64,000 bases of DNA from Leptospira saintgironsiae (GTDB lineage: Bacteria > Spirochaetota > Leptospiria > Leptospirales > Leptospiraceae), in assembly GCF_002811765.1 (NCBI RefSeq), contig NZ_NPDR01000002.1:62001-126000 (forward strand). Direction: 5' to 3'. The position numbers and the translations under genes were made by a program. Below the pieces are notes generated by a model. It was not told the DNA's origin. It ran no database searches and saw nothing but the letters and a program-made list of their open reading frames with translations. Shown one piece after another: positions 44,164 to 52,726 of the stretch. The first letter of the stretch is position 1. Each line of letters begins with the position of its first letter.

Positions 44164-45450
44164 TTACTTTTTCTTAGCGCTGTCGTAAGCAGTGTCAGTT
44201 GCTCCAGTATAGATCTGACGAGGTCTACCGATTTTCATATCAGGAGATTCTATCATTTCTTTCCATTGAGCGATCCAACCTGGAAGACGTCCCATAGCAA
44301 ACATTACAGTAAACATGTTCACAGGAATGCCAAGCGCACGGTAGATAATGCCACTGTAAAAGTCTACGTTCGGATACAATTTTCTTTCTACGAAGTAAGA
44401 ATCGTTAAGTGCTGCTTCTTCCAATTCTTTAGCGATATCTAATAGAGGATCTTTTACTCCCAATCTGGAAAGAACTGCATCACATGCTTTTTTAATGATC
44501 TTAGCACGAGGGTCAAAGTTTTTATAAACTCTATGTCCAAATCCGGAAAGACGGAATGCATCATTCTTATCTTTTGCTTTTTCTACGATCTTTTTCACAG
44601 GAAGACCGGAAGCTTTGATCTCTAAAAGCATTTCTAGTACTTCTTGGTTTGCTCCTCCGTGACGAGGTCCCCAAAGAGCACAGATACCTGCTGAGATTGC
44701 TCCATACAAGTTTGCAAGAGAAGAACCAACTAAACGAACTGTTGAAGTAGAACAGTTTTGTTCGTGGTCAGCATGAAGTATCAATAAAAGGTTCAGGGCT
44801 TTTACGATCTCAGGATCGATATAATAATCTTCACTTGGAACTGAGAACATCATGTTCAAGAAGTTGCTGCAATAATCCAAGTGGTTCATTGGGTGAACAG
44901 TAGGTTGGCCCAATGATTTTTTATAAGCGAATGAAGCGATTGTAGGGAACTTCGCTAAAAGACGAACCATGGAGATATGTCTATGATCCGGATTTTCTGG
45001 ATCATAAGAATCTTGGTAATAAGTAGAAAGTGAGCCGATCATTGTGGACATGATCGCCATTGGGTGACCATCTTTAGGGAATCCATTATAAAGACGTTTT
45101 AGATCTTCATGGATCAAAGTGTGCATGGTAAGTTCTTTATCCCAATCTTGTAATTCCTTGTCGGAAGGAAGATGACCATAGATCAGAAGATAAGCAACTT
45201 CGGTGAAACTTGATTTTTCAGCCAATTGTTCGATCGGGATACCGCGGTATCTTAAGATTCCCAGCTCTCCATCCAGGAACGTAACTGCGCTAGTGCAGGC
45301 ACCGGTATTTAAATAACCGTTATCTAATGTAATGTATCCTGTTTGTTGTCTGAGTTTGGAGATGTCTATGGCCTTTTCGTTTTCTGTTCCCGTAATGATG
45401 GGTAGTTCATATTCTTTACCGTCGATTTTTAAGATTGCGGTGTTTGCCAT
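44164..45450 (-). CDS. gltA: Citrate synthase
   Basis: Condenses oxaloacetate with acetyl-CoA to enter the TCA cycle. It has 428 residues, the size of the hexameric Gram-negative type. The N-terminal small beta domain (AILKIDGKEYELPIITGTE) is also of that type. Active-site segments are LLILHADHEQNCSTSTVRLVGSS, GFGHRVYKNFDPRA and LYPNVDFYSGIIYRALGIP, giving the His-His-Asp triad. CAGGAG precedes the ATG by six bases. It is flanked by a terminator and appears monocistronic. Confidence 0.97.
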   Translation of the reverse strand: MANTAILKIDGKEYELPIITGTENEKAIDISKLRQQTGYITLDNGYLNTGACTSAVTFLDGELGILRYRGIPIEQLAEKSSFTEVAYLLIYGHLPSDKELQDWDKELTMHTLIHEDLKRLYNGFPKDGHPMAIMSTMIGSLSTYYQDSYDPENPDHRHISMVRLLAKFPTIASFAYKKSLGQPTVHPMNHLDYCSNFLNMMFSVPSEDYYIDPEIVKALNLLLILHADHEQNCSTSTVRLVGSSLANLYGAISAGICALWGPRHGGANQEVLEMLLEIKASGLPVKKIVEKAKDKNDAFRLSGFGHRVYKNFDPRAKIIKKACDAVLSRLGVKDPLLDIAKELEEAALNDSYFVERKLYPNVDFYSGIIYRALGIPVNMFTVMFAMGRLPGWIAQWKEMIESPDMKIGRPRQIYTGATDTAYDSAKKK

Positions 45451-45604
45451 TTTTTACTCCTGTTAGATGAATGATATCGGACGAACCGGCATAAGGTAGA
45501 CCTCAGGACAGAGAGGTGAAATTGAAAACTCAGGTCCGTCCTTAGTACTATTTCATGGATCTGAAATTCTAGACAATCCAAAAAAAAGAATCCGTCTTGT
45601 CTGC

Positions 45605-47860
45605 TCAGCGGTTTTTGTACTGCCTTAAACTTTGGTAATTATAATAGTTCGACGTTACGATCCTGCAATAATCACGGGGTTCTTTCAAAGGAAGTTCTTC
45701 CAAAAAGTGATTAAAATCTCCATGATAATGATTTCGTTTCCATTTTCTGAGATTTCCCGGCCCTCCGTTATAAGCGATAGAAGCCCATTTCAAATCGTTT
45801 TCATTGGAAGAAAGAAGGTATTTTAGGAATTTTGCACCCATTTGGATAGAAATTTCCGGATCAAAAAGAGAATAGGGTCCAAGGCCCAAACCTTGGGCTA
45901 ACCCTTTACCAGTAGGTCCCATAATCTGCATGAGACCGCTCGCATTGGAAGAAGATACTGCATTCTCCTTAAAAAAGGACTCCTGCCTCATCACAGCATA
46001 AACAATATCTTCTTCGATCCCGAAAGATTTGGAATAATGAGAAACTATATCTCTATGAGGTCTGGGATAAATCCTGGAAGCTAGTTTGGAGGGTAGAAGG
46101 ATCACATCATCAGGGATCCTTCTTCTTTTCATTAGATTTCTTGTATGGAATACAGTCAGGTATTGATTACCCGTAACTTCTCCCAGCGCTGCAAAAATTT
46201 CGTCTTTTTCTTCTTCAGAAGTTCCTGTTTGTAAAACAAATTTATCTACCAGAGAACTTGCATGAGCCATCTCTCCGATCTCTAAATATTCTTTAGCGTT
46301 TTGTAATAGAGTATTTCCTCTCACCTTACTATGAGCAGAATCTATCCGAACATCCAAGGAGAATGAATCCGGGAAATAAGCGAATTCCAGATCTCTTCCA
46401 ATGATCTTATCCGAATATTTTGGATCTCCCGAAGTTAAAGAAAGATATTCGTATAATGTATCCTTATTTCTGAGAGGACTATCGGGTTGTTGGATAGAAG
46501 AAATCTCGCGTGCGAATTCTTCTCGGATGACTCTTGTATAATAAGAACCAGGAATGAATTTATAATAAGATTTTAGCCAAGAGAGAAGTTCATCTTGTTT
46601 ACCTTTCGATTTTAAACTTCTCAAATACCAATACACCAATCTACCTTTGACAGGAAGATTCGGGATCCGTTTTAAAGCCTCTTTCCAATAAGATTCTTCT
46701 AAGAAATGAGAATGGTCCCCGATCAAAAGATCGATTAGCTCATCTTGGCGAATTAGATTATAAGGATTTTTTTCGAGAGAAGAGAGAAGTCCGTTAAAAT
46801 ACTTATCTCTTTCTCCCAACCGTTTATAAGCCCTTGCATAAGCATATTCTACGGACTCGGAAGAAGAAAGATTTGTTTTTTCTAATAGATCTAAACCTGC
46901 TTTTGCAAGGTTTTGATTGGAGAGTTCCACAGACATTGCAGCAGTAAATTCAGGAAAATATTCCGCATAACTCTTATGTCTGGAGAAAAGAGAAGGAAGC
47001 CTTTCCGGATAATACCCGACTAAACCTCTTGCGGCAGCCTTCCAACTTTCCGGTCTTTCAAAAACGATAGAACTGAAATATTGGTGAGAAGATATAAAAG
47101 ATTTTTTGTCGCCCGCATCTAAGAACGGAAGAAATAGAACTCCTTTCTCCAAAGGGATCTGTTTGTAAAAAGATTCCCCTTTCCAGGTCCTTAAGTCGGT
47201 ATAAATATCCTTTTTAACATAAGAGGGAACATTTGCATCTTCTGCGAGAGCGTATAAAAGATTTTCCCCTTTTTGTGTTTCTCCGAATTTATATAATGCC
47301 TTTGCGTATCTATAATAAGCCATAGCTCCGAAAAATTCTTTTTTATCTTTTTCAGAAAAACTTTCGGCGTAATCTTTTGCTTCTTTGAATTCTCCATTTT
47401 CGTAATGAATACGAAGAATTTCCCCAATTACATTTTTATAAATAGGATCATACTCAGGAGGAAGTTTTTTGAGATAAGAGATAAGTTCAGAAGATGATAA
47501 ACTTTTTCTTTTTACCATTTCCTCATACAATTTCCAAAAACTCATTTTGGAGACTGCGTTCATTGGAGGTAATGGGTTTTTGATCAGACTATGAAGTTCT
47601 TCCTTAGTAACACCAACTACAAGTCTTCCTTTTAAAAGAGAGACTAGGTATCTGAATTTATTGCCTTCGTCCCCGTCCGGATGAGTTTCATGGAAGCGAA
47701 CAAGAGCATAAACCTCGGATTCTTTGGAAGGGGATCTTTCCCTGAAAATCCTGCGTATTTTTTCTAAACTATAGGATTTGACTAGGTATTTTAGGTCGTC
47801 GTCCGCAAAAAGACTGCCGACAACTAGAAACGGGAGTAACCCCAGAATCGTTTTTTTCAT
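45605..47860 (-). CDS. Lytic murein transglycosylase (Slt-type)
   Basis: Cleaves peptidoglycan with formation of anhydromuramic ends. It has 751 residues: signal peptide MKKTILGLLPFLVVGSLFAD, then a long helical superhelix with many TPR-like pairs, then the C-terminal SLT domain. In that domain VYAVMRQESFFKENAVSSSNASGLMQIM places the catalytic Glu at 627, followed by IQMGAKFLKYLL and WASIAYNGGPGNLRKW. The layout matches soluble Slt70-type enzymes. GAGAGAAG precedes the ATG. It is divergent from the next plus-strand gene by 57 nt. Confidence 0.92.
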   Translation of the reverse strand: MKKTILGLLPFLVVGSLFADDDLKYLVKSYSLEKIRRIFRERSPSKESEVYALVRFHETHPDGDEGNKFRYLVSLLKGRLVVGVTKEELHSLIKNPLPPMNAVSKMSFWKLYEEMVKRKSLSSSELISYLKKLPPEYDPIYKNVIGEILRIHYENGEFKEAKDYAESFSEKDKKEFFGAMAYYRYAKALYKFGETQKGENLLYALAEDANVPSYVKKDIYTDLRTWKGESFYKQIPLEKGVLFLPFLDAGDKKSFISSHQYFSSIVFERPESWKAAARGLVGYYPERLPSLFSRHKSYAEYFPEFTAAMSVELSNQNLAKAGLDLLEKTNLSSSESVEYAYARAYKRLGERDKYFNGLLSSLEKNPYNLIRQDELIDLLIGDHSHFLEESYWKEALKRIPNLPVKGRLVYWYLRSLKSKGKQDELLSWLKSYYKFIPGSYYTRVIREEFAREISSIQQPDSPLRNKDTLYEYLSLTSGDPKYSDKIIGRDLEFAYFPDSFSLDVRIDSAHSKVRGNTLLQNAKEYLEIGEMAHASSLVDKFVLQTGTSEEEKDEIFAALGEVTGNQYLTVFHTRNLMKRRRIPDDVILLPSKLASRIYPRPHRDIVSHYSKSFGIEEDIVYAVMRQESFFKENAVSSSNASGLMQIMGPTGKGLAQGLGLGPYSLFDPEISIQMGAKFLKYLLSSNENDLKWASIAYNGGPGNLRKWKRNHYHGDFNHFLEELPLKEPRDYCRIVTSNYYNYQSLRQYKNR

Positions 47861-47917
47861 GCGATTCTTCTCTCTTAATCTGCCTTAAAAAGGGTTCAAC
47901 TCCAAAAAGGAGTCTTT

Positions 47918-49198
47918 ATGCATATATCGGTATCAAATACAGAATGGCCTGAAATAACTTTAAGCCATCCGGACTTCACTGCTAAAAAACAGGATCGAAA
48001 ACCTGATTCTGAAGTTATTCGACTCAAAACTAAAATTTTAGATCATTATAGCGGAAGTATTCTCACACATTTGAGACCTTCTCATTGTTTCAGGGCGGAC
48101 TTATTCGGAAGATTTGTATTCCATTCTCCTCGTCTAGATTGGATCAGAGAAGATGGGATCACCGAAAGAGAAGAAAAACTTTTACGCTTATTTTTCCAAG
48201 AATTGCTGGATGAACTAAAAGGAAATCTGGTTTGGGATCCCGAATTATTCTTCTTATGTTCTGCATTCTTATTATGTGAAGATAGAATTCGAGATTACCA
48301 AGAATTGGTATATTCTTTTGGAGAAGATCTGAAAGAAGCTAAAGAAGGAAGAAGATTATTATACTTTATAGATGCGATCTCTGAATCTGAGAATTTTTTG
48401 AAAGAAGGTCTGGAAAGAAAAGAAACGATCGCTTATCGTCACAAACAACAAGGGCTAAACCAAGAAGAACAAAATGAATTATTCGATTTGGTAATTTCTT
48501 CCCAAGAGCCTGATCTTGCTGGACTTGCTTATTTCTATTTTAAAGATAAAAAAGAAGGTATCCGAAACATAAAAGTTTTAGATGCAAGTATCGCAAGAAG
48601 GATAGAAGAATTTTCCAGAACGGAAGCAGATTTCTTCCTGGATCAATATTCACTCAGACATCCAATCTTGGACAGATTTTTCTTAATTAAAAAATGCAAA
48701 CCAAGAGACTTTGTATTCGAATGGATCTCTGAAGAAAAAAAGAAAAATGGAAGAGAAGAGCTAAAAGAAACTCTAAGAGATTCTATCCAAGAAGGAAGCG
48801 ACGATTCTTTATTCGAACGTTATAAAATCCTAAAAGAACAAGGAATGTCCTATACACTCAGGCCATTTGAACTTTTAGTTCTTTGGAATTCTACTGTTGC
48901 CGGAGAATTAGATTCAGAGATGATCTCTGTTCGGTCCCAAACCCCTGGTTCTTATTTAACCCAAAGAGCAATCGCGGTCCAAGAATTTAAGGATAAAAAG
49001 TTTGAAACTTTCAGGGAAAGATTAGTGCTTACTGGAAGATTCCAATATTCTCCTGAAATGGTTTATCTAAAAGCAATCTCTCTTTTAGAAACCGGACCAG
49101 TGGAGGAAGGAGTCCAACTCATGGAATCCTTAGTTCATAAATTCCCACAATCCGATTTTTTAAGATTAGTTTTGGACAGGTATAAAAGGAAAAGTTAG
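47918..49198 (+). CDS. Hypothetical helical protein
   Basis: A 426-residue soluble protein with no signal peptide. AAAGGAG five bases before the ATG supports the start. It is almost entirely charged helices, for example REEKLLRLFFQELLDELKGNL and EQNELFDLVISSQEPDLAGLAYFYF. The C-terminus (MVYLKAISLLETGPVEEGVQLMESLVHKFPQSDFLRLVLDRY) looks like a TPR-type ending. Family not recognised; a scaffold or binding role is possible. Confidence 0.68.
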   Translation: MHISVSNTEWPEITLSHPDFTAKKQDRKPDSEVIRLKTKILDHYSGSILTHLRPSHCFRADLFGRFVFHSPRLDWIREDGITEREEKLLRLFFQELLDELKGNLVWDPELFFLCSAFLLCEDRIRDYQELVYSFGEDLKEAKEGRRLLYFIDAISESENFLKEGLERKETIAYRHKQQGLNQEEQNELFDLVISSQEPDLAGLAYFYFKDKKEGIRNIKVLDASIARRIEEFSRTEADFFLDQYSLRHPILDRFFLIKKCKPRDFVFEWISEEKKKNGREELKETLRDSIQEGSDDSLFERYKILKEQGMSYTLRPFELLVLWNSTVAGELDSEMISVRSQTPGSYLTQRAIAVQEFKDKKFETFRERLVLTGRFQYSPEMVYLKAISLLETGPVEEGVQLMESLVHKFPQSDFLRLVLDRYKRKS

Positions 49199-49417
49199 GA
49201 TTGTGATGTAGGAACTCCTACATGAATTTAAAGGCCGCCCCCGCCCTGCATTGGGATTGGGGGGAGTGGCTTGTGGGAGCGCGTATTTTCCCTATCATAA
49301 AATGTTTCTCCAGTCAATAAGATCCTCTTTTTCAAATTCACGTTGGAACTCCTACAAATTGGCTGGAGAATTTCCTTGCTTTAGAACTGTACTTCTTCTA
49401 AAATTTGCCTAAGACCC
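49199..49417. repeat. Intergenic composite repeat with palindromic ends
   Basis: The palindrome atgtaggaactcctacat lies at 49206-49223, then a GC-rich block (ggccgcccccgccctgc) and a G-run (ggggggagtgg). A partial copy gttggaactcctacaa sits around 49345-49360. The end words match those near 16371-16388 and 16604-16619, in the same order around a GC-rich body. This is the second copy of a dispersed repeat family in this window. Confidence 0.6.
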
Positions 49418-50188
49418 ATGGCCATCACCCAAGAACAGATCCTAGAACTCCAACGTCACCAGAAGATGATCCAGCAATTGGAGAAGATCCAAAGATTGTC
49501 CAAGAACGACGAACAGAAATACAGGGTTTCCAGGGATCTGGAAAAATATCGAAATCGGATGAGAGAAATTTCTCCGGAGGGAATTCCGGACAATCTCGAA
49601 ACTGCTGCAGAGCAGATCCGTATGTTCCGTGAGAATCCGGACGCTGCAGGAAGGATCTTGGCCAAGTATCCTATCATGAAAATTTCTCCAAACTCTAACG
49701 ATACTGAGGTGAATCAGATCGGAACCTGGATCAATGTGTTGGATCGGGAGTATCTTCCTATATTAAATGAAACTCATATTCGTTTCGACTTCTCCCATGG
49801 GAACGAGAAAGACGGAGTGGTCAAACATATGGAGAATATCCGACGAAACATAAAGGTTTTAACGGAGACCATCGAAGAATACCAGGCCGCTGAAAAACAG
49901 GACTTCAGAGAACAGCTAAGCCGGATGAAAAATAAACAAACCCGTATTTTTATCGCAGAAGCTTTTGAAATGTTCCAAAAGTTTAATGATTTCCTTTCCA
50001 AAATTTTAGGAGAGTTCAAAGCAGGTGGGGGAGTGATCATGAATATAGAAGATCGGATCACTTTCAATTCTCGTTTCGAAAAGGCGACCGAGTTGGAAGG
50101 CAAATCTATTCCAGATGCTTTGGATGAATTCAGGGAATTTACCGGAGAAGTTTTGGATCGGATCAACGTACCAAATATTAAACATTGA
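49418..50188 (+). CDS. Coiled-coil hypothetical protein
   Basis: A 256-residue soluble protein. The first ~60 residues form a coiled-coil-like helix (LELQRHQKMIQQLEKIQRL). The middle holds IGTWINVLDREYLPILNETHIRFDFSHGNEKDGVV, followed by long helices and a second coiled coil (IRRNIKVLTETIEEYQAAEKQDF). No family recognised. The GNAT gene starts inside its stop codon (TTGA), so the two are translated together. The bactofilin gene follows further downstream. Confidence 0.72.
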   Translation: MAITQEQILELQRHQKMIQQLEKIQRLSKNDEQKYRVSRDLEKYRNRMREISPEGIPDNLETAAEQIRMFRENPDAAGRILAKYPIMKISPNSNDTEVNQIGTWINVLDREYLPILNETHIRFDFSHGNEKDGVVKHMENIRRNIKVLTETIEEYQAAEKQDFREQLSRMKNKQTRIFIAEAFEMFQKFNDFLSKILGEFKAGGGVIMNIEDRITFNSRFEKATELEGKSIPDALDEFREFTGEVLDRINVPNIKH

Positions 50189-50649
50189 TAAATACTAAGA
50201 TCAGAAAACTTTCTTCAAACGAAACTCCGCCTATGGATCTGCTGCTTCTTGCGGATCCGAATGAAAAAATTATACAGTCATACTGGGACAGAGCAAATTG
50301 TTATGTACTGGAGTCTGGAAATTCAGAAATTTTAGGAGTTTATGTATGTTTGACGACTCGTCCTGGAACTTCTGAGATCATTAATGTAGCAGTGAAAGAA
50401 GGTGAGCAAGGCAAGGGCCTTGGAAAAAAATTGGTGCTCCATGCGATTTCCCAGGTAAGAGAAGACGGTTTTCATACCCTCGAAATTGGGACAGGCAATG
50501 CGGGAATTGGCCAATTGGGTTTATACCAAAAATGTGGATTTAGAATTACTGGGATCGATTTCGATTTTTTTACCAAAAATTATCCGGAACCAATCTACGA
50601 GAACGGGATCCACTGCCGGGACATGATCCGACTGAGTCTGGATCTGTAA
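50185..50649 (+). CDS. GNAT-family N-acetyltransferase
   Basis: A 154-residue GCN5-related acetyltransferase. The acetyl-CoA-binding motif A is INVAVKEGEQGKGLGKKLVLHAI, with the Q/R-x-x-G-x-G/A element, and motif B is LGLYQKCGFRITGIDFDFF. The start is TTG 50185, overlapping the stop of the coiled-coil gene, so coupling is likely. The substrate is unknown; protein or small-molecule acetylation are both possible. Confidence 0.85.
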   Translation: MINTKIRKLSSNETPPMDLLLLADPNEKIIQSYWDRANCYVLESGNSEILGVYVCLTTRPGTSEIINVAVKEGEQGKGLGKKLVLHAISQVREDGFHTLEIGTGNAGIGQLGLYQKCGFRITGIDFDFFTKNYPEPIYENGIHCRDMIRLSLDL

Positions 50650-50694
50650 AAATAGCTTCTAGTTTAAAAAATTCCTTTTCGGAAGGGGTGGGTC

Positions 50695-50716
50695 CGGTTT
50701 ATTAGTGTATAAACCG
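50695..50716. other. Hairpin between the GNAT and bactofilin genes
   Basis: Perfect eight-base arms cggtttat (50695-50702) and ataaaccg (50709-50716) enclose tagtgt, 46 nt after the GNAT stop and 37 nt before the bactofilin ATG. No T-run follows, so this may be a 5' leader structure or protein-binding site rather than a terminator. Confidence 0.4.
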
Positions 50717-50753
50717 AAAACCTGCGGTCTTTCGCAAATAGGATTTTATATTC

Positions 50754-51197
50754 ATGGCACTTGTTAAGAACTCCTCCGAAGTTACAAACTCCACAATCGG
50801 CGAAAATTCCTACTTTAATGGAAAATTCTTCATCAATGGATCTTTAAAAATTGATGGAAAGTTCGAAGGAAAATCTCTTCAAGCGGAACAATTGTATATC
50901 GGAGCTTCCGGTAAAGTTCGCACAAACATCACTGCTGCCAGTGTTATTATAGAAGGTATCGTGATCGGAAATATCACCGCTCGTAACAGAGTGATGCTTC
51001 TTCCTACATCCAGAATTTTGGGAGATATCCGCACACCGGAATTGATCATCCAAAACGGAGTGGTTCTTGAAGGACGTTGTATCATTTCCAGCGACCTGAA
51101 ACATTCCAATAAAGATCATATCGAATTAGAATACGCTAAGGACTCTTTAACCTTAGAAAGACTTTTCGGTAAACAAACAGCAGCTAAGGAAGCTTAA
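50754..51197 (+). CDS. Bactofilin
   Basis: A polymer-forming cytoskeletal protein of 147 residues. The core is a series of short parallel beta-helix rungs: STIGENSYFNGKFFINGSLKIDGKFEG, ASGKVRTNITAASVIIEGIVIGNITARN and TSRILGDIRTPELIIQNGVVLEGRC. Short tails flank the core. Bactofilins influence cell shape and, in Leptospira, helical form. AAAT-AGGA lies ~12 bases before the ATG. pdxA begins 16 nt after its stop and may share the transcript. Confidence 0.92.
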   Translation: MALVKNSSEVTNSTIGENSYFNGKFFINGSLKIDGKFEGKSLQAEQLYIGASGKVRTNITAASVIIEGIVIGNITARNRVMLLPTSRILGDIRTPELIIQNGVVLEGRCIISSDLKHSNKDHIELEYAKDSLTLERLFGKQTAAKEA

Positions 51198-51213
51198 ATC
51201 TCTGGTATAGGCC

Positions 51214-52188
51214 TTGATTCCAATCCTTATCACAGAGGGAGACCCTTGTGGGATCGGGCCTGAAATTCTTCAAATGTCTAGGGAGAAGTTAAACACCTTC
51301 TCCCAGCAAAGACAAATCTTACTTATCAGTTCAAATTTTTCTCTTTCGTATCCTGGTTGGCAGGAAATCAAAGATCCATTTTCAATATCTTCTCCCGGAC
51401 TTTATCTTTGGAGAACATCTGCACTTTCTTCTTCTGAACAAAAATCCTTAGTGATTGGTAAGCCTGGTCCAACATCCGGCAAAGCTGCATTTGCAAGTTT
51501 AGAAGAAGTGGTCCGCATCCAAAAAAAAATTGGCGGCAACCTGATCACTCTTCCTTTAAGTAAAGAATGGGTGATCAAGGCCGGAGTGAAAAAATTCACG
51601 GGACATACTGAGTATCTGGCAGAGGTATATAAGAAAAAAACATATATGCTTATGGCTGGAAAAGAACTGAATGTTTTACCTTTAACAACTCATGTTCCAT
51701 TAAAGAAAGTACCTTCTTACCTTAAAAAAATCCACCTATCCAGTTTTATTTCTGCCGTTCGTTCCGCTCCTATTTCTAAAGGTAAAATCGCGTTCTTAGG
51801 TTTAAACCCTCACGCAGGAGAAGGTGGAAAGGTTGGGGACGAAGAGAAGAAGATACTGATGCCGATCATATCAAAAATGAGAAAAGCAGGGTTAGATGTT
51901 ACAGATCCGCTCTCCGCAGACGGTGCGTTCAGCGAAACTTCCAGGGCAAAGTATTCTTTGTTTTTGGCATGTTATCATGACCAAGGACTTATCCCATTCA
52001 AGATGTGGGAGGGAAAATTCGGAGTGAATGTAACTTTGGGGCTGGATTTTATCAGGGTTTCTCCAGACCATGGGACTGCTTTTGATATTGCGGGTCTCGG
52101 AAAAGCGGATCCGGAGAGTTTTCTGCAATGTTTAGAGTGGGTGTCGGGGCGGGTTTCTGCCGAAAATGATCTTAGGAGATCTCATTGA
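51214..52188 (+). CDS. pdxA: 4-hydroxythreonine-4-phosphate dehydrogenase
   Basis: Oxidises 4-phosphohydroxy-threonine in the DXP-dependent pathway to pyridoxal phosphate. It has 324 residues. Key segments are ITEGDPCGIGPEI at the start, KFTGHTEYLAE, FLGLNPHAGEGGKVG with GDEEK, ACYHDQGLIPFKM and RVSPDHGTAFDIAGLG, including the metal-binding histidines. The start is TTG 51214, which is forced because the codon just upstream is an in-frame TAG. The small membrane protein gene starts in its stop codon (TGATG). Confidence 0.95.
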   Translation: MIPILITEGDPCGIGPEILQMSREKLNTFSQQRQILLISSNFSLSYPGWQEIKDPFSISSPGLYLWRTSALSSSEQKSLVIGKPGPTSGKAAFASLEEVVRIQKKIGGNLITLPLSKEWVIKAGVKKFTGHTEYLAEVYKKKTYMLMAGKELNVLPLTTHVPLKKVPSYLKKIHLSSFISAVRSAPISKGKIAFLGLNPHAGEGGKVGDEEKKILMPIISKMRKAGLDVTDPLSADGAFSETSRAKYSLFLACYHDQGLIPFKMWEGKFGVNVTLGLDFIRVSPDHGTAFDIAGLGKADPESFLQCLEWVSGRVSAENDLRRSH

Positions 52189-52652
52189 TGTTTCTCGCCC
52201 AGTCAGGTTCCTTATTACAGCAGATCGTATTTCCAATCTTTTTGATTTGGTTCGTGGGTTTGACCTTTGTGCTGATCCGAAACGATATAGAGATCATATG
52301 GAAAATCGCTACATTCTTCATTTTCGTATTCTACTTCTTCCAATTCTTTCCCGAGTTAAAAGAAGCTTATGAAAGATTATCTAAATCTTATCCTTCTGAA
52401 ATTTTAAGCTGGCTTTATGGGATCCCAAGAGCGATTTACTTTTTCTTATTATTCCTATGGCCGATCGCAGTGGTTCGTATGTATTACAGTGCTTCTCCAG
52501 TTTTAGCAAATATGACTGCGAGGACCTTAGTTGCTGCCACTTTAGCTTATTGGATTTTCTTTTTAATTTATCACCAATTCACAGGGCAGATAGACGAGTT
52601 CTTTAAGACTAAGTTTATTGAGTGGATTACAATTGTTCCGACTGGAAAGTGA
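52188..52652 (+). CDS. Small integral membrane protein
   Basis: About 154 residues from the ATG overlapping the pdxA stop by one base (TGATG). It has four hydrophobic helices: IVFPIFLIWFVGLTFVLI, IATFFIFVFYFFQFFP, GIPRAIYFFLLFLWPIAVV and LVAATLAYWIFFLIY. Acidic residues near the middle and end lie in cytoplasmic loops. Family unknown. Coupling to pdxA suggests co-expression rather than shared function. Confidence 0.72.
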   Translation: MFLAQSGSLLQQIVFPIFLIWFVGLTFVLIRNDIEIIWKIATFFIFVFYFFQFFPELKEAYERLSKSYPSEILSWLYGIPRAIYFFLLFLWPIAVVRMYYSASPVLANMTARTLVAATLAYWIFFLIYHQFTGQIDEFFKTKFIEWITIVPTGK

Positions 52653-52726
52653 AAGCTAAATAATGATCGCAAGAGAACTTCTTTTTGTATTGGGTCACGT
52701 CTAAGGATAAATACCCAGGTCGTTAG

